A stretch of DNA of 64,000 nt from JBFFZF01 sp050732695 (GTDB taxonomy: Bacteria > Gemmatimonadota > Gemmatimonadetes > Longimicrobiales > RSA9), in contig JBOHRL010000121.1 in assembly GCA_050732695.1 (NCBI GenBank), positions 1 to 64,000 of the forward strand. The letters run 5' to 3'. The position numbers were made by a program, and so were the translations under genes. Positions 18,447-26,218 of this stretch are shown here, piece after piece (positions within the stretch are counted from its first letter, which is position 1; each line of letters begins with the position of its first letter). Under the pieces are notes generated by a model, which was given only the letters and a program-made list of their open reading frames with translations, was not told the DNA's origin and searched no databases.

Positions 18447-19342
18447 TCGAACTTCTGATCGGGGCGGGTGCGGTAGGTTTCACTGCAATCCTGTCGAGCC
18501 TGCGTGTACTGCGCGAGTACGAGCGCGGCGTCGTATTCCGGTTGGGCCGTCTCACGGCTGCGCGCGGACCGGGCCTCATCGCCATGATCCCGTTCGGCAT
18601 CGAACGCATGGTCAAGGTGCCGCTCCGCATTGTGGCAATGGACATCCCGCCTCAGGACGTGATCACGCGCGACAACGTGTCCATCAAGGTGAACGCAGTC
18701 GTCTATTTCCGGGTGAGCGATCCGGTCAAGGCAATCATCGTAATCCAGGACTACCTGTTCGCCACCAGCCAGCTTGCGCAGACCACGCTGCGCAGTGTCG
18801 TCGGGCAGGCGGAAATGGATCAGCTCCTTGCCGAGCGCGAGCATTTCAACGACATCGTCCGGCGCATCATCGATGAAGGGACGGACGCGTGGGGGATCGA
18901 GGTGACGGCTGTCGAGATCAAGGACATCGATCTGCCGCAGGAGATGCGGCGCGCAATGGCGCGGCAGGCCGAAGCCGAACGCGAGCGGCGCGCGAAGGTG
19001 ATCAATGCGGAAGGTGAGCTCCAGGCGTCCGAGAAACTCGCGCTCGCCGCGAGCGTGATTCAGAAAGAGCCGGTCGCCATCCAGTTGCGGTACCTACAGA
19101 CAGTATCGGAGATCGCGACGGAGAACAATTCGACGACGCTGTTCCCGATTCCGATTGACCTGTTCCGCCCGTTCATCGATCGCGTGACGGGCGCGCGTTC
19201 GGAAGCCAGCGCGCAGGCGCCGGCCGAGAAGAGCAGTCAGACCGAACCGGCCGCACTGCCTGCGCCGACCGTGCCGCAGCCGGCCGTCGAGCGGGGCGCC
19301 GCCGGTGAACGCGAGCCGGTCCGTAGCAGGCGCAACGAATGA
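18443..19342 (+). CDS. SPFH/band-7 (slipin-like) membrane protein
   Basis: A 299-residue slipin. An N-terminal membrane segment (MIELLIGAGAVGFTAILSSL) precedes the band-7/SPFH domain (REYERGVVFRLGRLTAARGPGLIAMIPFGIERMVKVPLRIVAMDIPPQDVITRDNVSIKVNAVVYFRV). A coiled-coil helix follows (QEMRRAMARQAEAERERRAKVINAEGELQASEKL). The tail is Pro/Ala-rich. Slipins are membrane scaffolds, often paired with NfeD, which is not next to it here. Coupling to the thiolase through ATGA, with GGAGGC as ribosome-binding site, is direct; a functional link is not evident. Confidence 0.9.
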   Translation: MIELLIGAGAVGFTAILSSLRVLREYERGVVFRLGRLTAARGPGLIAMIPFGIERMVKVPLRIVAMDIPPQDVITRDNVSIKVNAVVYFRVSDPVKAIIVIQDYLFATSQLAQTTLRSVVGQAEMDQLLAEREHFNDIVRRIIDEGTDAWGIEVTAVEIKDIDLPQEMRRAMARQAEAERERRAKVINAEGELQASEKLALAASVIQKEPVAIQLRYLQTVSEIATENNSTTLFPIPIDLFRPFIDRVTGARSEASAQAPAEKSSQTEPAALPAPTVPQPAVERGAAGEREPVRSRRNE

Positions 19343-19379
19343 ACGCGCGCGTCAGCAGATCAGCTGAGGTCGACGGAGC

Positions 19380-20297
19380 GTGACGGACGAGCAGACCCCG
19401 CGGAGCGGAGCCGAAGTCAAAGGGCAAGCCCGCAAACCGGCGCCCGCAGGAACTGGTGCGAAACCCGACGAGACGCGGGCCATCACTCGTCGCGATTTCG
19501 AGGCCGTGATTCGCCGCGCCGCAGAACTGTCCGCCAACGAGGCCGAGGAAGGCGCGGAGGAGACGCTTTCCGAGGACGAGGTCGTGCGCATCGCAGCCGA
19601 ACTCGGGCTTCCCATGCACAACGTCCGTCGCGCGCTTTACGAACTGCCGGAAACCGAAGGCGCCGCCGCAACTGCCGACAGCTGGTTCGGACCCACCATG
19701 CTGACCGCAACGCGCGTCGTACCGGCTCACGCCGATGTCATGCGGCGGCGACTCGAAGATTACCTCACAACCCGCGAATACTTGCAGGTCGTCCGCCATC
19801 GAGAGGGCCGCATGGTTCTGATGCCGGCCGAAGATGCCATCTCACAGGTCGCGCGCGGGCTGCTGCGACCGAGCCGCCGCTTTCACCTTGCGCGGGCCCG
19901 CCGCGTAGTCATGGGCGTTCGCCCGCTCGACGATACGAAAGCCCACGTCCAGATCGTCACCGACATGGGCGACCAGCGTAAGACGGCTGTGCGGACTGGC
20001 GCCTTTTTCGGAATCACGGGCGGCCTCGTCGCGGGCGGTGTCGGCGCTGCCCTTGCAAGCACGATCGGTCTGCCGCCGATCGCTGAATCCGCTGTTCAGA
20101 TCGCCGCCTTCGCGACCGGCTTCGGCGGAACCCTCGCCGGCGCCATTGCAGCCACCCGCGCCGCGTTCCGCTCCAAGCTCAGGGCCGCCCGCGTCGAATT
20201 GGAAGGACTGCTCGACCGCGCCGAAACCAGCGACCGCCTCGACCCGCCAGCCGCCCCATGGCAACGGCGGCTTCAGAAACGTTTCCTCGGAAACTGA
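19380..20297 (+). CDS. Membrane protein of unknown function
   Basis: A 305-residue protein starting at GTG 38 bp after the slipin gene. The N-terminal ~35 residues are polar. Then comes a helical segment (FEAVIRRAAELSANEAEEGAEETLSEDEVVRIAAELGLPMHNVRRALYEL) that resembles a small helix-turn-helix-like fold. Two hydrophobic Gly/Ala-rich helices lie at about 205-265 (GAFFGITGGLVAGGVGAALAS and IAAFATGFGGTLAGAIAA), then a basic C-terminus. No family is recognised. Its position between slipin and 3-hydroxyacyl-CoA dehydrogenase suggests co-transcription. Confidence 0.75.
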   Translation: MTDEQTPRSGAEVKGQARKPAPAGTGAKPDETRAITRRDFEAVIRRAAELSANEAEEGAEETLSEDEVVRIAAELGLPMHNVRRALYELPETEGAAATADSWFGPTMLTATRVVPAHADVMRRRLEDYLTTREYLQVVRHREGRMVLMPAEDAISQVARGLLRPSRRFHLARARRVVMGVRPLDDTKAHVQIVTDMGDQRKTAVRTGAFFGITGGLVAGGVGAALASTIGLPPIAESAVQIAAFATGFGGTLAGAIAATRAAFRSKLRAARVELEGLLDRAETSDRLDPPAAPWQRRLQKRFLGN

Positions 20298-20331
20298 CAA
20301 TCACAGGATCAGCCAGGGAGCGCACCTTCAA

Positions 20332-21219
20332 ATGAACCCGATCCGCAGGGTCGCAGTCCTCGGCTGCGGCCTGATGGGCAGTGGCATCGCCGAAGTCAGC
20401 GCAAAAGCAGGTTATGAAACGCGCGTCCGCGAAATCGATGATGCGCTCGCCGCAAAAGGACGCGCCGCCATCGAGAAGAGCCTCGGCCGCGCTGTCGACA
20501 AAGGCAAGCTCGATGCGGTCGCGCGCGACGAGACGCTCGCTCGCATACACATGACGACCCGCCTCGAAGACCTCGCCGACTCCGACATCATCGTCGAAGC
20601 CGTGACCGAAGACCTCGACGTCAAGAGCGAGATGTTTCGAACACTCGACCCGATCTGTGGACCCGATACCCTCTTCGCCAGCAACACGAGTTCGCTCACC
20701 ATCGCCGACATGGCCGCAAAGACGAATCGCCCCGATCGCTTCGTCGGCCTGCATTTCTTCAATCCCGTCCCCGTCATGAAGCTCGTCGAAGTCGTGCGCT
20801 CGATCGCGACGAGCCCGGAAACGTTCCAGCGTGCGATGGAGTTCGCTCGCTCGATCGACAAGGTCCCCGTCGAAGCAAAGGATACGTCCGGCTTCATCGT
20901 GAACCGGCTGCTGGTCCCATACATGCTCGACGCCATTCGCGGCCTCGAACAGGGCCTCGCCTCCATCGAAGACATCGACAGGAGCATGACCCTCGGCACA
21001 GGCTACCCGATGGGCCCCTTCACGCTCTGCGACTTCGTCGGCATCGACACTCTCTACTTCATCTCCGAAATCATGTTCGACGAGTTCCGTGAACCACGCT
21101 TCGCACCGCCGCCCCTGCTCAAACGCATGGTCACCATGGGGTACCACGGCCGCAAGACAAAGAAGGGATTCTATGATTACGGTGGTGAGAGGCCGGTTGC
21201 AGTGGAGAATCTCGTTTGA
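20332..21219 (+). CDS. 3-hydroxyacyl-CoA (3-hydroxybutyryl-CoA) dehydrogenase
   Basis: A 295-residue single-function dehydrogenase. The NAD-binding Rossmann motif is VAVLGCGLMGSGIAE (residues 7-21), the catalytic His is in GLHFFNPVPVMKLVEVV, and the C-terminal dimer domain includes KDTSGFIVNRLLVPYMLDAIRGLEQG and GYPMGPFTLCDFVGIDT. It oxidises 3-hydroxyacyl-CoA to 3-ketoacyl-CoA, the step before thiolase. The start at 20332 is the first Met before the Rossmann fold; the longer frame from 20038 overlaps the upstream gene. A repeat element begins 9 bp after its stop. Confidence 0.93.
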   Translation: MNPIRRVAVLGCGLMGSGIAEVSAKAGYETRVREIDDALAAKGRAAIEKSLGRAVDKGKLDAVARDETLARIHMTTRLEDLADSDIIVEAVTEDLDVKSEMFRTLDPICGPDTLFASNTSSLTIADMAAKTNRPDRFVGLHFFNPVPVMKLVEVVRSIATSPETFQRAMEFARSIDKVPVEAKDTSGFIVNRLLVPYMLDAIRGLEQGLASIEDIDRSMTLGTGYPMGPFTLCDFVGIDTLYFISEIMFDEFREPRFAPPPLLKRMVTMGYHGRKTKKGFYDYGGERPVAVENLV

Positions 21220-21227
21220 ACGGACAA

Positions 21228-21669
21228 CGGCGTTTCTGGGGCTGGTTTCTGGGGCTGGTTTCTTGTTGGAACAGATATTGAGATCTTGCGTCGCGTGACG
21301 CGGGCCGGCGGGAACCGGGCGGCGCACGCCACCACGGACGCTGGCGGCGCACGCAGCGCTGTGCATGTTGCGTTTCCGCGAACCGCGGGGCGAACGCACC
21401 ACGGACGCTGCCCGACGCACGCAGGCGCTGCGCGTGTTGCGTTTCCGCGAACCGCGGGGCGAACGCGCCACGGACGCCTGCCCGACGCCGGCGTGTGGTG
21501 ATTCTACCGCGAATCCCGCGGTCAACGCCCAACGGACGCCTGCGCGACGCCGACGTGTGTCGCCGGTTTCGCGAATCGCGCCGTCAACGTGCCACGCGCA
21601 ACGCCGTACCCCGCCGTACCAATCCGTTCAACAAGAAACCAGCCCCAGAAACCAGCCCCAGAAACGCCG
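21228..21669. mobile_element. Repeat element with ~42-bp inverted ends
   Basis: The two ends are inverted copies of one sequence. The left end (21228-21272) reads CGGCG followed by GTTTCTGGGGCTG twice and GTTTCTTGTTGGAAC. The right end (21626-21669) is its reverse complement, differing only by one base near the inner boundary. Inside are four to five diverged ~61-70-bp direct repeats starting near 21369, 21438, 21499 and 21561, each holding CGCGAA(C/T)C.CG and CGGACGC. There is no coding frame. It fills the gap between the convergent 3-hydroxyacyl-CoA dehydrogenase and Ca2+/H+ antiporter genes. It could be a miniature non-autonomous element or a bidirectional hairpin region. Confidence 0.65.
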
Positions 21670-21670
21670 T

Positions 21671-22792
21671 TCATACCGGCAGGAAATAGAAAGTAATCCC
21701 CAGGATGAGATAGACTGCGAGCAACTGCACGCCCTCCATCCAGTGGGATTCGCCGTCCTGGGCAATGAGCGCCATGATGCCGACGGCGATGGTGACGGCG
21801 ACGACCTCGAAGGTCGTGAAGATGAGGTCCATCGGCTGCGGGCCGACGAAGTAACTGAGGAATACGAGGAGGGGTGCAACGAAAAGGGCGATCTGGATCG
21901 AGGAACCGACGGCGATGTTGATGGCGATGTCCATCTTGTTCTTGCCGGCCATGAGGATGGCGGTCGAGTGTTCGGCGGCGTTGCCGATGATGGCGACGAG
22001 GATGACGCCGACGAAGACCTCGTTCATCTGGAAGGCATCGGCTGCTGCCTCGACGGCGCCGACGAGGGCCTCGCTCATGATGGCGATACCGGCGGTCGAG
22101 GCGAGCAGCAGGAGCAGGGCGCCGCGGGTGGTTCCGTGCGTGACGCCTTCGGCAACGGCTTCGGCCTCGGCACCGGTGTACAGGTGGCGGTGCGTTCGCA
22201 GTGTGAAGAACAGACTCGCAACGTATGTCACCATCAGCACGACGGAGATCTCGAGACTCAGCATGCCCTCGGGTGCAGCTTCGTTGTCGCCGGCAATCAT
22301 GTGGAAGATGGCGGGCACGACAAGACCGATCCCGCTGAGCACGAGCATCGTGGCGCCGAGTGAAGCGGCAGTGCGGTTGAACTTCTGAGCTTCGAAGCGG
22401 ATCCCACCCCAGAGAGCGCTCAATCCGAAGACGAGCAGGATGTTGCCGATGATGGAGCCGGTGATCGATGCCTTGACGAGGTCGTAGAGGCCGGCACGCA
22501 GCGCGACGATCGCGATGATGAGTTCGGCGGCATTGCCGAAGGTCGCGTTCAAAAGGCCGCCAACGCCTTCGCCCAATCGCTCGGCAAGCCGTTCCGTGGC
22601 CCGGCCCATGAGCGCGGCCAGCGGCACGATCGCGATCGCCGATGTGACGAAGAGCGGCATCCCGCCGGTATGAAGGACGAACTCCATGACGAGCGTGATC
22701 GGCACGAAGACGAGCAGGGCCAGCAACCACCACTCCCCCTTGCCACCGGATGCCGCCACTCGTTCACTCCTGTCGTGGGGATTGTCGCGCAC
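21671..22792 (-). CDS. cax: Calcium/proton antiporter (CaCA family, Cax type)
   Basis: A 373-residue protein with about 11 hydrophobic segments. The two family alpha-repeats are visible: GLLNATFGNAAELIIAIVALRAG in the first half and VGVILVAIIGNAAEHSTAILMAGKNKMDIA in the second, each with GNAAE carrying the cation-binding Glu. A central acidic region (GDNEAAPEG) and the loop TGAEAEAVAEGVTH separate the halves. It exchanges cytoplasmic Ca2+ for protons. The start (ATG at 22792) is followed by a soluble polar 20-residue head. It ends 2 bp from the repeat element. No regulator is adjacent. Confidence 0.92.
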   Translation of the reverse strand: MRDNPHDRSERVAASGGKGEWWLLALLVFVPITLVMEFVLHTGGMPLFVTSAIAIVPLAALMGRATERLAERLGEGVGGLLNATFGNAAELIIAIVALRAGLYDLVKASITGSIIGNILLVFGLSALWGGIRFEAQKFNRTAASLGATMLVLSGIGLVVPAIFHMIAGDNEAAPEGMLSLEISVVLMVTYVASLFFTLRTHRHLYTGAEAEAVAEGVTHGTTRGALLLLLASTAGIAIMSEALVGAVEAAADAFQMNEVFVGVILVAIIGNAAEHSTAILMAGKNKMDIAINIAVGSSIQIALFVAPLLVFLSYFVGPQPMDLIFTTFEVVAVTIAVGIMALIAQDGESHWMEGVQLLAVYLILGITFYFLPV

Positions 22793-22861
22793 CGGGCGGA
22801 GAGGCTAGCCGGAAGAACGCGACGATGTCAAACCGTGAAACGCCGGTCGTTTCCGTTCCAG

Positions 22862-22942
22862 CAGCCCCAGCAATCAGCCCCGGCAACCATCCCCCGAAAC
22901 CAGCCCCGACAACCAGCCCCTGAAACCGGCCCCAGAAACGCC
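22862..22942. repeat. Six degenerate tandem copies of the 13-bp GTTTCTGGGGCTG unit (minus orientation)
   Basis: Read on the minus strand there are six successive 13-bp units (GTTTCTGGGGCCG, GTTTCAGGGGCTG, GTTGTCGGGGCTG, GTTTCGGGGGATG, GTTGCCGGGGCTG, ATTGCTGGGGCTG), opened by the same GGCG lead seen at the other sites. It lies between the start of the antiporter gene and the end of the gene at 22951. Unit divergence and copy number differ from the near-perfect copies elsewhere. Confidence 0.8.
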
Positions 22943-22950
22943 GTTCCAGT

Positions 22951-23697
22951 TCACGGCAGTTCGCCTTCGCGGTGCAGCTCATGTGAGTAGCGTCGATACT
23001 CGGCGGGATTTCTGAGGTAGTCCTCGACCCAGATCTCGAAGGGCGGCAGGGGCAGCCGTCGCTCGATGTCCTGGACCACGCTCATTGCGAGTTGGAACCG
23101 ATCGCGCGAATGGAAATCGATTCGCCTGCCCTCGAGGCGGATCTCGACGAACTCGCGAAAATCCTCCGGATCCACCAGCGCGATCAGATGCGCGACCTGA
23201 TCGAGCCGGTACGATTCGTAGAGACGCCGCAATTCCTTCAACGTCGGCGTTGGTTCACCACCGCTGCCGCGCCATTGCGCCGGGTGCATCGCATTCTCCG
23301 CCGAACGCCGGCCGAGCATCTCGCGGAACCAACGCTTCATGTCCGGTGATGGACCTCGCCGGCGCTCGATCGTGGTCAGCGCGGAATCCAGCAGCGCCAC
23401 CACCAGCGGACGGCCCAGTCCTCGCGCGCGACCGTCCACCTCCGGTTCCGTCTCCTCGACGAACAGATCCGCCGTCCTCGCCTCCCCCGCCTGTTCCGTC
23501 GCCGAGCGGTACGCGAAATAGCCGCGCCAGTACCCGTCATCTGCACGCTGATACGTGACCAGGAAGGCGGTCCAACGCACACCCTCCCGCTCCAGAAAAC
23601 AAAACGAGCGACAGCGTGACCGCGTCACACCTTCGCCCGGATCGAACGCTCCAAGCTGCGTCCGCTTTGCTTCACCTTCTCGGATCGGCGCGTCCAC
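22951..23697 (-). CDS. Protein of unknown function
   Basis: A 248-residue protein starting with GTG. The N-terminal half looks like a mixed beta fold (FCFLEREGVRWTAFLVTYQRADDGYWRGYFAYRSATE), and the C-terminal half is helical and charged (LKELRRLYESYRLDQVAHLIALVDPEDFREFVEIRLEGRRIDF, then VEDYLRNPAEYRRYSHELHREGELP). No signal peptide, membrane segment or known motif is seen. Codon use and amino-acid balance look genuinely coding. It probably is a lineage-specific cytoplasmic protein. Confidence 0.7.
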   Translation of the reverse strand: MDAPIREGEAKRTQLGAFDPGEGVTRSRCRSFCFLEREGVRWTAFLVTYQRADDGYWRGYFAYRSATEQAGEARTADLFVEETEPEVDGRARGLGRPLVVALLDSALTTIERRRGPSPDMKRWFREMLGRRSAENAMHPAQWRGSGGEPTPTLKELRRLYESYRLDQVAHLIALVDPEDFREFVEIRLEGRRIDFHSRDRFQLAMSVVQDIERRLPLPPFEIWVEDYLRNPAEYRRYSHELHREGELP

Positions 23698-24110
23698 CCA
23701 CGTTCTTCCGTCCCGGTCGAGCGGAGGGAAATCTGCGGCGACTCGAGACGGCTCTCGATGATGTAGATCGGGGGTCGTGCCCGCTTCCTACGACCCCCGC
23801 CATGCCTACCACGCTACTGCTCCGAATCACCCTTCGTCAAGCCGTTCACCTGCTTTCGAGCCCGCATCGCCAGGATCCTTCACAACCACGTTTTTTCCGA
23901 ATAATGCAGTGCGCGAGATCTCCATTTTCACACAATATCAGTCGCCGAACGCTCGATCCGGCGACCGTTTCCGCAATGTAAACCGAGCGTTTCGCGAAAT
24001 CACAAACGTGTTGCATTCCGATCACGGCAGAATCCGGAGCGATCGCGTAACTTCATGTATTTCAATGTCATCCGTGTAACGATTTGCGCGCGTTGCGGTT
24101 ACGGAGATGC
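23698..24110. other. AT-richer intergenic stretch
   Basis: About 410 bp of clearly lower GC content than its surroundings, with T- and A-runs (for example GTTTTTTCC near 23900). A possible hairpin pairs GTCGCCG (23941-23947) with CGGCGAC (23959-23965). No frame looks coding. It precedes a good promoter at 24111-24139 and probably holds upstream control sequence. Confidence 0.5.
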
Positions 24111-24139
24111 TTGACGACGCGCCGGACTCCGCCTATCTT
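24111..24139 (+). promoter_or_regulatory. Sigma-70-type promoter
   Basis: The -35 TTGACG (24111-24116) and -10 TATCTT (24134-24139) are separated by exactly 17 bp. Transcription would begin near 24146 and give a ~100-nt leader before the small gene at 24246. Confidence 0.65.
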
Positions 24140-24245
24140 GGGCGCCGCTTGCAAAGGGGAGCCCGAGCTGCGATGCGGTCGCCGCAGCCAATGCGCCAAA
24201 CTCGCGAACTCACATCACAATCCGGGGGTCGCAAAAGCGAAACCT

Positions 24246-24437
24246 ATGTGGGAAACGTGTGCCGTGGACTTGCAAGTCAGGCTGCCGCGACCGGTGGCCG
24301 ACGAAGTGGCAGAAGTGCAGAAGCGCGATCCCGATTTCCTGAGTCGCATGGTCCTCTACGCGGTGACGCGCCGCACCATCTACGACCACCTCGCGGCCCA
24401 GAGAAACGAAGAGACATCGGCGCAACCTCCGCCTTGA
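24246..24437 (+). CDS. Small protein of unknown function
   Basis: A 63-residue product (MWETCAVDLQVRLPRPVADEV...). The segment VDLQVRLPRPVADEVAEVQKRDPDFLSRMVLYAVTRRTIYDHLAAQ resembles a short strand plus two helices, as in ribbon-helix-helix-like small proteins, but the match is only by eye. A GTG start at the VDL codon is an alternative. It has a convincing promoter about 110 bp upstream. The upstream part of the open frame (from 24084) overlaps that promoter and is excluded. Confidence 0.55.
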   Translation: MWETCAVDLQVRLPRPVADEVAEVQKRDPDFLSRMVLYAVTRRTIYDHLAAQRNEETSAQPPP

Positions 24438-24541
24438 CGGTCATCATCGCCGGGACGTACCGTTGTGCACGATGGGCAGGCGAGCGCCGTGGCGCGCGGT
24501 CCGAGCGGTGGAACCGCGCGTGACGGTGCTGAAACCGGCAC

Positions 24542-24916
24542 CTGGAGAACGTCATAGTCGAACGCCGGGACGAATACAAAGAAGGTGTTGCCCATCCCGG
24601 GGATCGGGTCCTGCGAGCGAAATACCTCGATTGGTGTTCCGCTCGCCTTGCGGAGCGTTTTCTGCGCCTGACCCCCGAACAGATTTATGTACTGGCACAG
24701 AGGGCGTCGCACGCGTCATCCGTCGCGGGCGACGTTTCTGCATCCACGGACGCGGTCGATGCAGCCGAGTCGTTCCGGTCGATCGTCCAACAGGTGACGG
24801 AAGTCCTTGCTTCGACGTTACCGCTGCCGTCCTTCGATGAATGGGTGACCGGCTACCGTGAAGCGCCGGATCGTTACGAGCGGGAACTTCTGGGGTTCTG
24901 GAAGGACGCGCAGTAG
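24542..24916 (+). pseudogene. Coding-like frame without a normal start; unknown function
   Basis: The frame from 24533 to the TAG at 24914-24916 is strongly protein-like: LENVIVERRDEYKEGVAHP, then YLDWCSARLAERFLRLTPEQIYVLAQRA and LPSFDEWVTGYREAPDRYERELLGFWKDAQ. It has no ATG, GTG or TTG in its first part; CTG at 24542 is the only plausible early start, and a TGA closes the frame at 24530. Either it uses a non-standard start, or the true 5' end was lost by frameshift. I do not recognise the family. The last ~40 bp of coding sequence and following bases are duplicated in tandem. The antisense frame (24380-24712) looks less natural. Confidence 0.5.
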
Positions 24917-25007
24917 GATCAGCGGGTCGTGTGGCCGGATGGTTACGAGCGGGAACTACCGGGGGTCTGGAAGGACGCGCAGGATCAGCGGGTCGTGTGG
25001 CCGGGCC
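24873..25007 (+). repeat. Tandem duplication of a gene 3' end (69-bp period)
   Basis: Copy 1 starts at 24873 (GTTACGAGCGGGAAC...) and copy 2 at 24942. They run through GGAAGGACGCGCAG and on through GATCAGCGGGTCGTGTGGCCGG. Copy 1 contains the TAG stop after GCGCAG; copy 2 lacks exactly those three bases. Frame is kept, so reading through TAG would continue to a TAA at 25010-25012. Confidence 0.85.
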
Positions 25008-25037
25008 GGTAACGACGAAGTATCGGTTCGCGCGGGG

Positions 25038-25271
25038 TCAGTGGTCGGAGTTGGCGACGCGCGTGAGGTGCCACCAGGTCGCGATCATGGCCGAGAGGCC
25101 GGCGGCGAGGAGGAGGATCCCGACGAGGGTCCAGGCGAGGCCCCAGTCGGCGCGATCATTGGCATAGCCGCGGATCCCACTCCAGAGCGATGTCACGGCC
25201 ATGACGAGCCACAGGATGCCGACACCAAAGCCGGCTCCGAGTGCAACGGTGTTGGTTGGACCGCTCGCCAT
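25038..25271 (-). CDS. Small two-helix membrane protein
   Basis: A 77-residue protein starting MASGPTNTVALGAG with GAGGA upstream of the ATG. Two membrane helices are clear: VALGAGFGVGILWLVMAVTSLWSGI and WGLAWTLVGILLLAAGLSAMIATWWHL, separated by a short charged loop (RGYANDRAD). No conserved catalytic residues are evident. Function unknown. The longer open frame upstream to 25376 is Cys/Arg-rich and unlikely to be translated. Confidence 0.7.
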   Translation of the reverse strand: MASGPTNTVALGAGFGVGILWLVMAVTSLWSGIRGYANDRADWGLAWTLVGILLLAAGLSAMIATWWHLTRVANSDH

Positions 25272-25435
25272 GCGATTCCTCGTTGAGCAAAGAGCGCGGC
25301 AAATATAGAGGCCGGCGGGGTCGCGGCAAGGGTTGGCAGCGGACCGCGCGCGGCACGTTCGGGCCATCTGGCGCATATTGAATCGGGGCCGGGCGGGCCG
25401 ACGGACGACGAAGATGGAAGACGAAGGGGAGAGCG

Positions 25436-25690
25436 ATGATCAGACTTGCACGCCTGCCGGAAGGCACGCGAGTTCGTATTCAACAGGGGAATCTGCCTCT
25501 CGGGCCGGGCGTGTTGGGCCGCACGGGCACGGTTGTTTTCGCGAGTGACTACACGGTCGAGCGACTGGGTGTGCAGCTCGATGGCGAATCGGTTCTGCGC
25601 ATGTTCGTGCCGGAGGAACTCGAAGTGATCGCGGAACGGCCGCTCCCGCCAGAGCGCGAGGCGGCAAAGTTGTTGCGCGCGTTGCCGTAG
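25436..25690 (+). CDS. Small beta-rich protein of unknown function
   Basis: An 84-residue product with GGGGAGAG just before its ATG. The sequence (ARLPEGTRVRIQQGNLPLGPGVLGRTGTVVFASDYTVERLGVQLDGESVLRMFVPEELEVI) looks like an SH3-like barrel, of the KOW/'fits-all-beta' type found in small ribosome- or nitrile-hydratase-like proteins. This is a fold guess only. A helical C-terminus follows. It is convergent with the DinB-like gene, 6 bp away. Confidence 0.65.
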   Translation: MIRLARLPEGTRVRIQQGNLPLGPGVLGRTGTVVFASDYTVERLGVQLDGESVLRMFVPEELEVIAERPLPPEREAAKLLRALP

Positions 25691-25696
25691 GTCAGA

Positions 25697-26161
25697 TCAA
25701 GGCTGCACTTCGCGCGCGCGCCACAAGCGTATCGCGCTGGCATGAATCGGGTAGTGGCTGTACGTATCGAGGCGAAGTCGACGACGGAAGCGTGTCCCGG
25801 CCGTGAACAGCTCTTCGGGGACGCTGCCGATGTATGCGACGAGGCGGTCGTGGACCTCATCGTGCTGGAGAAGAACCTGCGCGAGTGAGAGGCCTCGCCT
25901 CTTCTCCGTCATCAGCGCATTGAACGCGTCGATCCCGCCGTATTTCACCGAGTAACGGGGCGGACGTCCGCCTTCACGAATGTGTGGCAGGTGCTCCAGT
26001 GCTTCCTCTTCCCACCATGTCACGTGTGCGATGATGTCTCGCACCGACCAGTTCCCGGTGACGCCGGGCTGCAATACCTGCGATTCCGAGAGATTCGCAT
26101 ACGATTCCTCGAAATCCTGCCACGCCGCAGCGAGCCGTTTGAGCAGTCGATCCCTGGTCAT
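25697..26161 (-). CDS. DinB/ClbS-like four-helix protein
   Basis: A 154-residue DinB-superfamily protein. The typical start is a helix with SESQVLQPGVTGNWSVRDIIAHVTWWEEEAL, where His is the first of the usual metal ligands; later YSHYPIHASAIRLWR supplies the other His pair. The family includes thiol S-transferases (bacillithiol, mycothiol) and ClbS-type resistance proteins. The YSHYPIHA motif keeps the ligands, so metal binding is likely. Actual substrate unknown. It is divergent from alkA-like DNA repair gene with 57 bp between. Confidence 0.88.
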   Translation of the reverse strand: MTRDRLLKRLAAAWQDFEESYANLSESQVLQPGVTGNWSVRDIIAHVTWWEEEALEHLPHIREGGRPPRYSVKYGGIDAFNALMTEKRRGLSLAQVLLQHDEVHDRLVAYIGSVPEELFTAGTRFRRRLRLDTYSHYPIHASAIRLWRAREVQP

Positions 26162-26218
26162 ACGGCCTGATATTCCTCTCTCGAGTCAATTCCGTTTGCA
26201 TCGCCGGCATATCCGAAA

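Noticed and set aside
21286..21610. CRISPR-like spacing of repeats
   Set aside because: Repeats are 60-70 bp, diverged and directly adjacent with no unique spacers; no cas genes.
21365..22363. 332-residue plus-strand frame, and the 403-residue minus frame 21522-22733
   Set aside because: They run through the repeat element and antisense or out of frame over the antiporter; no family resemblance.
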